Below the pieces are notes generated by a model. The model saw only the letters and a program-made list of their open reading frames with translations, was not told where the DNA came from and searched no databases. The position numbers were made by a program, and so were the translations under genes. This document shows, piece after piece, positions 1-8,277 of a DNA stretch of 46,350 nt (the first letter of the stretch is position 1; each line of letters begins with the position of its first letter). This DNA comes from Chitinophagales bacterium (lineage in GTDB: Bacteria > Bacteroidota > Bacteroidia > Chitinophagales > CAIOSU01): positions 1 through 46,350 of the forward strand of contig JBBDNB010000062.1 of the NCBI GenBank assembly GCA_040877935.1, given 5' to 3'.

Positions 1-294
1 CCGGTATCTGAAGGGTTACAGGAAGTTTGATTTTCAAAGGTAGAATCTGATGGCAACAAAGTCGTGGTAATCGTATGCACGGAGTCACAACCATATTGAT
101 TGTTCAAATTCAATACAACTACTCCTGTATCTGAAGGATTACAAGAAGTTTGATTTTCAAAGGTAGAATCCGAGGGGAACAAGGTAGTGGTAATGGTATG
201 CACAGAGTCGCAGCCATACTGATTGTTTAGATTCAATACTACCTCTCCAGTATCTTGGGGAAAGCATGAGGTTTGGGTTTCAAAAGTGGAATCC
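1..294 (-). repeat. Tandem 123-bp (41-residue) coding repeats
   Basis: Units start at 49, 172 and 295 on the plus strand, exactly 123 bp apart. They encode units of the form CNPSDTGVVVLN...YGCDSVHTITTTLLPSDSTFE. Positions 1-48 and 124-171 differ at only 4 of 48 bases. More diverged copies continue upstream in the gene (to roughly position 720). Each unit has two cysteines 18 residues apart. The repeats are in frame and coding, so this is not a CRISPR array. Confidence 0.85.
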
Positions 295-2570
295 GATGGC
301 AACAAGGTAGTCGTAATTGTGTGAATCGAATCACAGCCATTTTGTCTTGTATAATCAAAGGTTTCTACACCGGCTTCCTGTGGATTGCATGTTGTCCTGG
401 CTTCAGAAGTACTGATACTGTTATTGATAGTGATGGTATATTCTACAATGGAATCACAGCCATTGCGTGCTCCGCCAAATACCGTATCATTAAATGCAGT
501 GGCACTTGAGTACCATTCCCCCAGAACTCTTACCGAATCACAAGCTGTAATATTTTGATTGGAATAAACCGGTAATTCTAATGTTGTAGTAATAAAATGC
601 AGCGAGTCACAACCGTCTTGATTCATAAAATTCAAAACAACAACTCCCGTATCAGCCGGATTACAAGAAGTTTGAAATTCGTAAGTTGAGTCTAAATCAA
701 AAACATTCAGGTTTATATAAATTGTGGAATCACAAGCATAGGGACCAACATTTGAAATCACTTGAGTTGCTCCAGTTACATCAGTATCGTAAACAACTCC
801 ATTTACAATAATATGCGCTCCAAAGCACACTCCGGTGTCTATTGTAAAAGTCTTTTCAGGAATCACACTTAGTTCCTGAGTAACTATTGAATCACAACCA
901 TTAACATCTGCTCCAATCAAAGTATCAATATAAGTTCCAGCAATATTTACCAGATCACCTCCGGCAGTTCTGTAATATTCATTAAAACAGATCACTGTAT
1001 CCACGGTGTTTGAGCTTGCAGGACAACAATACAGGTTTGCATTAAATACAGAAGATTCATCAACCATACAACCTATATTGTCCCAAACACCAATTTCACC
1101 ATCTGCATAAGTTTTTATAGATACACTACAATCCAATTCACCATTTTTGCATGCAATAGCACTTTGTGTCTGTAACTGAAAACAAACCTGCCAACCACTT
1201 AGAGGTCCAGCACAAGAAGTGAAATTCGCATCCCCATAACTATTGTTTGGATTGCTTGGCCCCGCATTACACAAACCAGTTAAGGGATCATAAGATGTCA
1301 GAAAAAACCAGCCTGCACCAACATTGGTCCCATTCGGAATATTTGGGTTATTAATATTGTTATAAGTAACTGTACCACTGGGAAACCAACTCCAGGTTCC
1401 AGCAGGATCACCATGACAGGATGGTCTTGGTGGTGGATAATTCAATACTCCAATAGTTTGCAGCTGTTGGGTAATATTTACGGGCCGTCCCTGCGCATCA
1501 AATGAAACCGGATCCCAGCAATCACCAAAAGTTGGAACAATTCCTTGCAGGTAATTACAATTGGCCAATGTCCATTCATCAATGGTAAAACAGAAAGTAA
1601 CCACTTCCCCTGGCAAATAAGGTCCTGTCAATGGCGACCCCATTGATGTTGAAGTAACTTCCAGGGTTTTATCTGTGGCACAGGCAGAATTGTCCAAATT
1701 TGGAGTTACACACAATTCAAAATCACCACTAGCTCCGTTCAAATCAGAAACAGCTATCAGATAAGTTGTATTGGGTGTTACACTAATTGTATTACTGACA
1801 GCTCCCCCAGAACCTTGCGTACATGTATTTACTACATAATTTTGGCAATCGGATGTAGTAAAAAGCGTAAAATAAGGATTAGACAAGTCTGCACTATTTA
1901 TATCAATATTTAGTGTTGCTGCATCTGAAGGTGTGGTTACCTCAATCCAATAAGTTGGGCCGGGATAATCATAGCAATTGTTCCCTAAAAAATCAGGGCC
2001 GGGAGAAGCACCTGTATTGCATTCTGTTGTACATGTTTGTACTCCCGTGGATATAGGAAGAGCCTGAGGAGAAGGGCAAGTGGTTGGCGTACATGAAGGC
2101 GTAGAATTATTCACACACAACTCAAATGGGCCAGCCGTTCCATTTCCCTGATTGGAAATCAATATTAAATAACTTTGCCCTACATTAAGACCGGAGATAT
2201 TTGCATTTAAAGGCGATGGCCCACAGCTGCTTCCCTCAAGAAAAAGGGTTCCTCCGCAAGAACCTGATAACAACACCAATTCAACATTACCTGAAAAAGG
2301 TGCACTTGAAGTTACATCTGCCTCAAACTCAGTACCAGTAGCCACAAAGGAATACCATACATCATTGTGATTATTTTGATTTCCCCCAGCCTGACAACCT
2401 GCAACACCAATAAGATTATCGCCAGCGTTTACCGTAGTTCCATTCACACAAGAACCATCAGGCGTAATAGTCTGCGCACCGGAACAAAAATCATTGGCCG
2501 GCTGAGCAAGCGATACCAAACTCAGCAAGGTGAAAGCTACCAATATTGATATGTGTTGAAATTGTTTCAA
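1..2570 (-). CDS. Large secreted Cys-rich repeat protein (N-terminal part, cut by the window edge)
   Basis: The reading frame is open from position 2570 to the left edge, so only the first 856 codons are present. The only usable start is a TTG at 2568-2570, because an in-frame TGA lies directly upstream. It gives a clear signal peptide (MKQFQHISILVAFTLLSLVSLAQ). The mature part opens with PANDFCSGAQ and has two or three pre-peptidase-like beta domains (motifs such as DVWYSFVAT, TYLIAVSDLNG, FELCV). A long middle domain follows, then a run of NGCDSI/YGCDSV repeats. The last repeats are regular 41-residue units with two Cys each. Such proteins in Bacteroidota usually end in a gliding-motility or type IX secretion sorting domain; that end is outside the window. 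I infer a surface or secreted adhesin-like protein. No enzymatic motif is visible. Confidence 0.85.
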   Translation of the reverse strand, partial: MKQFQHISILVAFTLLSLVSLAQPANDFCSGAQTITPDGSCVNGTTVNAGDNLIGVAGCQAGGNQNNHNDVWYSFVATGTEFEADVTSSAPFSGNVELVLLSGSCGGTLFLEGSSCGPSPLNANISGLNVGQSYLILISNQGNGTAGPFELCVNNSTPSCTPTTCPSPQALPISTGVQTCTTECNTGASPGPDFLGNNCYDYPGPTYWIEVTTPSDAATLNIDINSADLSNPYFTLFTTSDCQNYVVNTCTQGSGGAVSNTISVTPNTTYLIAVSDLNGASGDFELCVTPNLDNSACATDKTLEVTSTSMGSPLTGPYLPGEVVTFCFTIDEWTLANCNYLQGIVPTFGDCWDPVSFDAQGRPVNITQQLQTIGVLNYPPPRPSCHGDPAGTWSWFPSGTVTYNNINNPNIPNGTNVGAGWFFLTSYDPLTGLCNAGPSNPNNSYGDANFTSCAGPLSGWQVCFQLQTQSAIACKNGELDCSVSIKTYADGEIGVWDNIGCMVDESSVFNANLYCCPASSNTVDTVICFNEYYRTAGGDLVNIAGTYIDTLIGADVNGCDSIVTQELSVIPEKTFTIDTGVCFGAHIIVNGVVYDTDVTGATQVISNVGPYACDSTIYINLNVFDLDSTYEFQTSCNPADTGVVVLNFMNQDGCDSLHFITTTLELPVYSNQNITACDSVRVLGEWYSSATAFNDTVFGGARNGCDSIVEYTITINNSISTSEARTTCNPQEAGVETFDYTRQNGCDSIHTITTTLLPSDSTFETQTSCFPQDTGEVVLNLNNQYGCDSVHTITTTLFPSDSTFENQTSCNPSDTGVVVLNLNNQYGCDSVHTITTTLLPSDSTFENQTSCNPSDT

Positions 2571-2934
2571 TCAACTATAATTTTATTAACCCTTTAAAAT
2601 AAGGAGTAGCTTACTCAATCAATTGAACAAGGAATCATCAACTGAACAATTGTGAAAAATTCAACCAACTGCATAGTCATTAACTATAAGTAAAATATAT
2701 ACACCCCAACCCAAACACGCTTTGCATAAGCAAAACAACTACAAAATAAACAAAACAAATAGCAAAAGCACATATTTATTTGACTAAATCAACTCAAATT
2801 CAAAGGCTTTTAAAAGACATCAAAACAATATTTAAATCTAAAAAAGATTATATGACCTAATCTTATTGTTTCCATCTTAAATAATTTTTACCTTTATTTA
2901 GTTCTGAGTTATCATTCTTACCTAGATTTAAATT
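2571..2934. other. Divergent intergenic region
   Basis: This 364-bp AT-rich gap separates two divergent genes that both start with TTG. I see no ORF, tRNA or long hairpin in it. The right part contains a plausible promoter for the rightward gene (listed separately). No clear TAnnTTTG box was found for the leftward gene. Confidence 0.6.
2866..2896 (+). promoter_or_regulatory. Candidate Bacteroidota-type promoter
   Basis: TTG at 2866-2868 is followed after 20 bp by TACCTTTA at 2889-2896, one base from the TAnnTTTG -7 consensus, with near-consensus spacing. It lies about 40 bp upstream of the TTG start at 2935. The region is very AT-rich, so a chance match is possible. Confidence 0.35.
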
Positions 2935-3723
2935 TTGAAATACAGCTTCCTACTTCTTTTTTTGTTTATTTCTGCAACAGCCTTTCCGCAAAAGCGAGAA
3001 CATTATCTCCCTTTAGGCCTGGGGTGGTCACTTCAACATGCACAGGACGAAGGCATGTCCCCTCTGCAATACAATGGCAGCAGTCTTAGTGTGAAAACCG
3101 GATATATTGTAAAAACACCAAATAACAAACATCAACTCGACCTGATGTTTCATTATGGCAAACTGCATACCCGCAACTTTAATAAAACAGAATCTTTTAA
3201 AGTGCCCATGTACCGATTTGATCTTAGTTATACCTACCTAAAACTTTTAAAGCGCTTTGGAAATGATAAATACGCCCTTTACCTGGGTGGCAGAAGTGAA
3301 TTTACGGGAAATATCAGGTTAAATTATAAATTGGGCAACAGCACTGTCAACTATGAAGGAATTGCTGCTTTGGGAATTAGCTCAGGACTTAGCAGGACTT
3401 TTGAAATTAATAAGCGAAAGCTCCTACTTGACTTTTATTTTAATCTGCCTTTTTTATCCTATGTAATTCGTCCCAATTACATTACAATCACCGATTTCAG
3501 CGACCCTGATAATGATGTAGTAAAAGACCATACAAAACGAGTGACTTTCAACAGTTTCAATAAATTTACCAGAGCCACTATTCAACTGGATGCCTCCTAT
3601 TTACTCAAAAACGGCAATATGATCCGCCTGGGCTACCTCTGGGATTTTTACAGTTACAGAAGAACAAATAAAGTAAAAGCTGCATTGCAGGGCATTGTTT
3701 TATCTACAATCTTTAAATTTTAG
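2935..3723 (+). CDS. Outer-membrane beta-barrel-like protein, function unknown
   Basis: A protein of 262 aa starting with TTG; an in-frame TAA two codons upstream excludes a longer form. It has a signal peptide (MKYSFLLLFLFISATAFPQ). The rest is dominated by alternating polar/aromatic strands such as QLDLMFHYGKLHTR, YALYLGGRSEFTG and MIRLGYLWDFYSYRR. It ends in a C-terminal Phe (STIFKF), the usual signal for insertion of outer-membrane barrels by the BAM machinery. I do not recognise the family. The next gene begins 2 bp after its stop, so it is probably co-transcribed with the S41 protease lipoprotein and may act with it at the outer membrane. Confidence 0.75.
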   Translation: MKYSFLLLFLFISATAFPQKREHYLPLGLGWSLQHAQDEGMSPLQYNGSSLSVKTGYIVKTPNNKHQLDLMFHYGKLHTRNFNKTESFKVPMYRFDLSYTYLKLLKRFGNDKYALYLGGRSEFTGNIRLNYKLGNSTVNYEGIAALGISSGLSRTFEINKRKLLLDFYFNLPFLSYVIRPNYITITDFSDPDNDVVKDHTKRVTFNSFNKFTRATIQLDASYLLKNGNMIRLGYLWDFYSYRRTNKVKAALQGIVLSTIFKF

Positions 3724-3725
3724 AA

Positions 3726-4727
3726 ATGGATAAAAGAATAATAGCAGCAGTGCTCGTGCTTTGTCTTTTTACAGCTTCTTGTGAAAAGCTATTTTTAGAT
3801 AAAGACCCAGCCAATGATCCTGTTTCAAATTTTGAAAGTTTGTGGGAAACATTGGATAAAAAATATTCCTTTTTCGAGTTAAAAAACATCAACTGGGATT
3901 CAGTTTACACCATTTACAGACCTCAGATTCATGACGACATGAATAATATCGAACTCTTCAATGTGTTGGCAGATATGCTTTTTGTGCTAAAAGATGGTCA
4001 TGTCAACTTAATTGCACCTTTCAATATATCCCGAAACTGGACCTGGTACCTTGATTATGCACCCAACTACAATTCAGTAATTGTGTTGCGCAATTATTTA
4101 GGTGAAAACCATTTTATCACTGGCCCGCTGCGCAATCAGGTTATAGATTCTGTGGGATTTATTGATTACCGCAGTTTTGCAAATCCCGTTTCAGAGAGCA
4201 ATCTGGATTTTGTTTTGTTGAGATTCAGGCACTTGAAAGGCATTATAATAGATGTGAGAGACAATGGTGGAGGAAGTCCATCCAATGCATTTAAAATTGC
4301 TGCTCGCTTCACGGACAAAAGGCGACATGTGTTCAGCACACTCCTCAAAAATGGGCCGAATCACAATGATTTTACAGAAGCAAATAAAGTATATATTGAA
4401 CCTGAGGGAGATTTTCGCTTCACCGGAAAAGTCATTGTGCTATGCAATAGAAAAAGCTTTAGTGCCACCAATGATTTTCTCTCTATTATGTCTGTATTGC
4501 CTAATGTAATTATAGTAGGCGATACTTCCGGAGGAGGTGGCGGTTCTCCCACGGGTTATGAATTGCCAAATGGTTGGGCTTATCGGTTTTCGGCTACTCA
4601 AACCCTTTTGCCAAATGGCTGGAATACAGAATTAGGAATTCCACCGGATATTCGCGTAGATATGGATCCAGCAAAAGAAGCCAACGGCATTGATGCCATT
4701 ATTGAACGAGCGCTAGATAAATTTTAA
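3726..4727 (+). CDS. S41 family peptidase, lipoprotein
   Basis: A 333-aa lipoprotein: hydrophobic N-terminus with a lipobox (FTASC, Cys19). The body matches S41 peptidases. It has LKDGHVNL with the conserved His, then IIIDVRDNGGGSP, then the nucleophile region KSFSATNDF, then GDTSGGGGG and ELGIPPDIRV. The Lys of CtpA-type Ser-Lys dyads is not obvious after the nucleophile. Together with the DGH and ELGIPPD motifs this suggests the tricorn-like (His/Ser/Glu) subtype; this is inference. There is no obvious PDZ domain. It starts 2 bp after the barrel-like gene, and its stop abuts the stop of the convergent gene at 4728. Confidence 0.85.
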   Translation: MDKRIIAAVLVLCLFTASCEKLFLDKDPANDPVSNFESLWETLDKKYSFFELKNINWDSVYTIYRPQIHDDMNNIELFNVLADMLFVLKDGHVNLIAPFNISRNWTWYLDYAPNYNSVIVLRNYLGENHFITGPLRNQVIDSVGFIDYRSFANPVSESNLDFVLLRFRHLKGIIIDVRDNGGGSPSNAFKIAARFTDKRRHVFSTLLKNGPNHNDFTEANKVYIEPEGDFRFTGKVIVLCNRKSFSATNDFLSIMSVLPNVIIVGDTSGGGGGSPTGYELPNGWAYRFSATQTLLPNGWNTELGIPPDIRVDMDPAKEANGIDAIIERALDKF

Positions 4728-5243
4728 TTAATTGCACGAAACATTGGGGTTCCAATCAAAAAAGATACCTTTTGGATTTTCTTTTTCAGTCCATACATGC
4801 AATGCCCAAATTTCCTGAACGTGATTCTGATGATATTCCTGGCCAAGAATTACCGGTGGCTCTGAATTTTCATCAAGAATGCTAAAAGGAATTATGAATT
4901 CCACACCCACAAATTCCAATCCGCCATTTCCATCAGGAGCAAACAACATCACCTGAGGTTCGAGATGATTCTGTCTACCATCAAAAAATTCCATTCTCCC
5001 ATAGTGAAAGCCCATCCCTCCTTCATCCGGATGCTCTACACATTCAGATAACACTTCCGACCAACCTGCTGAAACAGCGGCATTGACATCCTTATAGGCC
5101 GAAGTACTTTCTTTTATTTCCTGAATCTTTTGTTCTACCGGATCAATATCCTCTTCATCATCTTTTGAACAAGATGTAAGTGTTAGAGATAACAAAATTA
5201 AAACAGAAAGCATTTGTAGGGATTGCTTTGTTAAATTTTTCAT
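4728..5243 (-). CDS. Hypothetical lipoprotein
   Basis: A protein of 171 aa with a lipoprotein signal (LTLTSC, Cys25) followed by an acidic linker (SKDDEEDIDP). The globular part contains the motifs EHPDEGGMGFHYGR, LEPQVMLFAPDG, EFVGVEFIIPF and EIWALHVWTEKENPKGIFFDWNPNVSC. A conserved His/Cys-containing core (CVEHP, GFHYG, HQNHVQEIWALHVW) could bind a ligand or metal, but I do not recognise a named domain. It is convergent with, and directly abuts, the S41 peptidase gene. Confidence 0.75.
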   Translation of the reverse strand: MKNLTKQSLQMLSVLILLSLTLTSCSKDDEEDIDPVEQKIQEIKESTSAYKDVNAAVSAGWSEVLSECVEHPDEGGMGFHYGRMEFFDGRQNHLEPQVMLFAPDGNGGLEFVGVEFIIPFSILDENSEPPVILGQEYHQNHVQEIWALHVWTEKENPKGIFFDWNPNVSCN

Positions 5244-5293
5244 GATTTATTTGTTCAATGTAATTAAAAATTATTTTGTATAATTCCGGAAAA

Positions 5294-5728
5294 TTAAATT
5301 TTTATAAGCATATCATAATCAGCAGCTTTTTGCATCACATTTTGAATGATACTATCATCTACAGATTTTTCCGCAGCATTCTCTTCATGAGCATCTATAC
5401 CAAAGTTTTCAAAAAAAGATAAAAATCCTTTTGGGCTATGCACATTCAACCATTTACAGCTTGTATTCCCAGCATTGCTAAAGGTATGTACACAATTGGG
5501 CGACAAATCTATTGACTCTCCTTTGTTCAGAATCACTGACTTTCCATCAAGATTAAACTCCATCTTTCCTTCCAGTACAAAAAAGAGTTCTGAAAGTTTT
5601 GAATGGTAATGTGGAGGTGGTCCAGGGACATTAGGGGGCGTTTCTCCTGTTACCATATCGTAATTGCCGCTTACATTGTGTGGACTAATTTTGTGCCCTA
5701 GCACCCAAAATTCTTTTTTGTTTTCCAT
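5294..5728 (-). CDS. Cupin domain protein
   Basis: A protein of 144 aa and a single cupin barrel. Motif 1 is HYHSKLSELFFVLEG, which fits HxH-x4-E-x6-G. Motif 2 is GESIDLSPNCVHTFSN, with the last metal-binding His. It is similar in outline to quercetinase-like and other small cupins; the substrate cannot be inferred. It is transcribed divergently from the tetR gene at 5811, and the 82-bp gap holds two matching palindromes. It is therefore probably the regulated target of that repressor. Confidence 0.85.
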   Translation of the reverse strand: MENKKEFWVLGHKISPHNVSGNYDMVTGETPPNVPGPPPHYHSKLSELFFVLEGKMEFNLDGKSVILNKGESIDLSPNCVHTFSNAGNTSCKWLNVHSPKGFLSFFENFGIDAHEENAAEKSVDDSIIQNVMQKAADYDMLIKI

Positions 5729-5743
5729 CTGACAAGCTTTTTA

Positions 5744-5759
5744 TGAGATTAATATCTCA
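5744..5759. promoter_or_regulatory. Candidate TetR operator, site 1
   Basis: Perfect inverted repeat TGAGAT-TAAT-ATCTCA, located 16 bp upstream of the cupin start. It matches site 2 at 5796, which lies 52 bp away centre to centre. Confidence 0.7.
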
Positions 5760-5795
5760 CAAAGATAAAAAAGGTTTTAAATCTCCAAAATTTTT

Positions 5796-5811
5796 TGAGA
5801 TTTTTGTCTCA
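5796..5811. promoter_or_regulatory. Candidate TetR operator, site 2, overlapping the tetR start
   Basis: Inverted repeat TGAGAT-TTTT-GTCTCA, with the same half-sites as site 1 apart from one base. Its last base is the A of the tetR ATG, so occupancy should block tetR expression and suggests autoregulation. Confidence 0.65.
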
Positions 5812-6425
5812 TGAGCAAATTGAGTTTAGAAAAAGGACGTGCACACCAAAAATTAAAAACAAGAGATTCTATTTTACTGGCAGCCCAAAAACTCGTAGAA
5901 TCAGGAAGTAACTTCACATTGGAAGATGTTGCCAAACAGGCAGGGGTTTCCAGAGCAACCATTTACCGTTATTTTTCCAATGTAGACTTGCTGTTTGCAG
6001 AAGCTGCACTCAGCTTTAAAACCAAATCAAAAGATGAATTGCTTAAGGCTGTAGAAAAGAAAGGTTTGAAGGCATCTTTAATGCACATTCAAAACTATTT
6101 TATTGAATTGGCCGAATCTCACGAAATTGCTTTTCGTAAGTATCTAAGTGTGGCATTGGATGAATCCACAAAAAATCCCAGCAAAAAAACAAACCTGCGC
6201 GGAGCAAGAAGACCTGCTGTATTAGATGATTTATTAAATAATTATAATAAAGAATTAAGTGTAAAAAACCGAAAAAAATTAAAACAAATCATCACTGTGC
6301 TTTCAGGAATTGAGCCACTTATTGCCAATAAAGATGTAAACCAACTGGATGGAAAAGCATCAAAAGAACTCTTAAACTGGGCACTTGAAATGATTTTAAA
6401 AGGGATGGGGAAAAATACAAAGTAA
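5811..6425 (+). CDS. TetR/AcrR family transcriptional regulator
   Basis: A protein of 204 aa. The N-terminal HTH is typical: TRDSILLAAQKLVESGSNFTLEDVAKQAGVSRATIYRYFSN (residues about 19-60). A helical ligand-binding and dimerisation domain follows. The ATG at 5811 gives the usual short lead before helix 1. It is divergent from the cupin gene, with two TGAGAY-N4-RTCTCA palindromes in between, one covering its own start codon. It probably represses itself and the cupin gene, with the cupin's substrate or a related compound as inducer (inference). Confidence 0.9.
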   Translation: MSKLSLEKGRAHQKLKTRDSILLAAQKLVESGSNFTLEDVAKQAGVSRATIYRYFSNVDLLFAEAALSFKTKSKDELLKAVEKKGLKASLMHIQNYFIELAESHEIAFRKYLSVALDESTKNPSKKTNLRGARRPAVLDDLLNNYNKELSVKNRKKLKQIITVLSGIEPLIANKDVNQLDGKASKELLNWALEMILKGMGKNTK

Positions 6426-6524
6426 AGATTACTAATTCTTTATCTGAGTTTCTTAAGCTGGGTACGAAAATTATTCAACGCTCAGGTTATTAATGCAAAA
6501 TCTTTCAGCTTGCATTCGAAACCC

Positions 6525-6532
6525 TATCTTTG
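6525..6532 (+). promoter_or_regulatory. -7 box of the menD promoter
   Basis: TATCTTTG is an exact match to the Bacteroidota -7 consensus TAnnTTTG. It ends 6 bp before the ATG at 6539, so the transcript would have almost no leader. No good -33 element was found at the expected spacing. Confidence 0.5.
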
Positions 6533-6538
6533 CGCTCG

Positions 6539-8245
6539 ATGAACAAAGCTACCACCGATAAAAAATGGATTGCCGCATTGGCAGAGATTTGTGCGGCAAA
6601 AGGCGTGCGAAATGCTTTTCTCTCTCCGGGTTCGCGCTGTGCCCCATTGGTAATTGCTTTCAATCGACATCCAAAAATCAATTGCCGCAGCATTATTGAC
6701 GAACGCAGTGCAGCTTTTGTAGCTCTGGGCTATGCGCAGCAAAACAATACGCCCTGTGCATTGATTTGTACCAGCGGGTCAGCTTTGCTCAACTACGCCC
6801 CTGCCCTAGCGGAAGCCTATTATGCCAAAACACCTTTGATCGTGCTTTCTGCAGACCGACCCCATGAATTGATCGATCAGGCAGATGGTCAGGCGCTAAA
6901 GCAAAAGGCGGTTTATCAAAATTACATCAAAGCATCCTTTGAATTGCCCAATCAGTTGAATTATTCAGACGATTATAACTACAGTGACCGCATTGTGAAT
7001 GAGGCCATCAATACTGCTTTGACTGCACCTCAAGGGCCAGTGCACATTAACATTCCATTGAAAGAGCCACTTTACGGGCTAAAAGAATACAAAAAATTAG
7101 CCCCAAAAATCATTGAGGAAAGTGAAAGCACTGTGCAAATTGCTCCAAAGGCTATGGACAAATTGGTTCAAACGTGGAATGAAAGTGCTTCGAAAATGAT
7201 TTTGCTGACCTCCGCAGCTCCACAACCGGAGTTGACTAAAAAAATCAATGCCCTGAACGGTGATCCATCTTTGGTGATCGTAAGCGAATATTTGTCCAAT
7301 CAATCCAATGCCGATTTTATCCAAACAGTGGATCCTACGGTAGAAATGATTGAAAAAGCACAATCAAAGGCATTTAGTCCTGAGTTGTTGATTACTTATG
7401 GAGGAGCTATTTTGTCTAAAAAATTGAAAGTATTTCTGCGCAAAAATCCACCCAAAGCGCATTGGCATATTGAAGCCGGACAAGACAAAGCCATCGATAC
7501 TTATTTTGCACTCACCAATAAGCTGAATTGCGATGCAGCGTGGTTTTTTGATGAATTGTCAAAAAAAGAAGTCCGTAGGATAAGCGATTTTAAAGAACGA
7601 TGGAAAGCTGCTGAACAGAAAGGTTTGGAACGTCATTTAAAAATGCTGGAAGCTGCTCCCTGGTGCGATCTCACTGTGTTTAAGCATTTGCTAAACGGAA
7701 TTCCGGAAAAGGGGATTTTGCATTTGGCCAATAGTACTCCGGTGCGCTATGTGGCACTCTTTCCCGATTTGCAAAAGAAAAGCTGGACATTTTTCTCCAA
7801 TCGCGGTGTAAGCGGAATAGACGGCAGTGTCAGCACTGCTTTGGGACAAAGTCTAAATACAAAGGAATGGTGCACGGCCATAGTTGGCGACCTTTCCTTC
7901 TTTTACGATTCCAACGCCCTATGGAATCAATATTTGCCGAAAAATTTCAGGATCATCATCATCAACAACAAGGGAGGGAATATCTTCAGGATTATAAATG
8001 GCCCGGGAGAACTCGATGAACTCGAAAGCTATTTTGAAACCCAGCACAAGCACAATGCTGAAAAAATTGCCGAAACTTATGGCTTGAGCTATTATTTTTG
8101 CGATAATGCCGCTCAACTAAAAGTTACGCTGCCCCGTTTTTACGATTCAAAACTAAAGCGTGCAGCTATTTTGGAAATCAGCACGCCCAATGTAGAAAGT
8201 GCGGAATGGCTTAAAAAATATTTGAAAATTGAGAACCAATTGTAG
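6539..8245 (+). CDS. menD: 2-succinyl-5-enolpyruvyl-6-hydroxy-3-cyclohexene-1-carboxylate synthase (MenD)
   Basis: The thiamine-diphosphate enzyme of menaquinone synthesis. It joins isochorismate and 2-oxoglutarate to give SEPHCHC. About 568 aa, a normal length. Visible are the N-terminal FLSPGSRCAPLVIAF and DERSAAFVALGYAQ (activating Glu) and CTSGSALLNYAPALAEAYYA. The C-terminal cofactor-binding segment runs GDLSFFYDSNALW to NNKGGNIFRII. I chose the ATG at 6539 (MNKATTDKKW) over an in-frame TTG at 6530, because that TTG lies inside a TATCTTTG promoter box. It begins a men gene run; menA follows after 32 bp. The isochorismate synthase gene (menF) often found upstream is absent here. Confidence 0.95.
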   Translation: MNKATTDKKWIAALAEICAAKGVRNAFLSPGSRCAPLVIAFNRHPKINCRSIIDERSAAFVALGYAQQNNTPCALICTSGSALLNYAPALAEAYYAKTPLIVLSADRPHELIDQADGQALKQKAVYQNYIKASFELPNQLNYSDDYNYSDRIVNEAINTALTAPQGPVHINIPLKEPLYGLKEYKKLAPKIIEESESTVQIAPKAMDKLVQTWNESASKMILLTSAAPQPELTKKINALNGDPSLVIVSEYLSNQSNADFIQTVDPTVEMIEKAQSKAFSPELLITYGGAILSKKLKVFLRKNPPKAHWHIEAGQDKAIDTYFALTNKLNCDAAWFFDELSKKEVRRISDFKERWKAAEQKGLERHLKMLEAAPWCDLTVFKHLLNGIPEKGILHLANSTPVRYVALFPDLQKKSWTFFSNRGVSGIDGSVSTALGQSLNTKEWCTAIVGDLSFFYDSNALWNQYLPKNFRIIIINNKGGNIFRIINGPGELDELESYFETQHKHNAEKIAETYGLSYYFCDNAAQLKVTLPRFYDSKLKRAAILEISTPNVESAEWLKKYLKIENQL

Positions 8246-8277
8246 TTAATGCTCCTACAGCCGGAAATAAAATTAAA

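Noticed and set aside
273-509. Plus-strand ORF of 78 aa
   Set aside because: It is antisense to the large repeat protein, whose frame is continuous, and has no recognisable features.
1-720. Regular repeats that could suggest a CRISPR array
   Set aside because: The 123-bp units are in frame, code for 41-residue protein repeats and have no spacer/repeat pattern.
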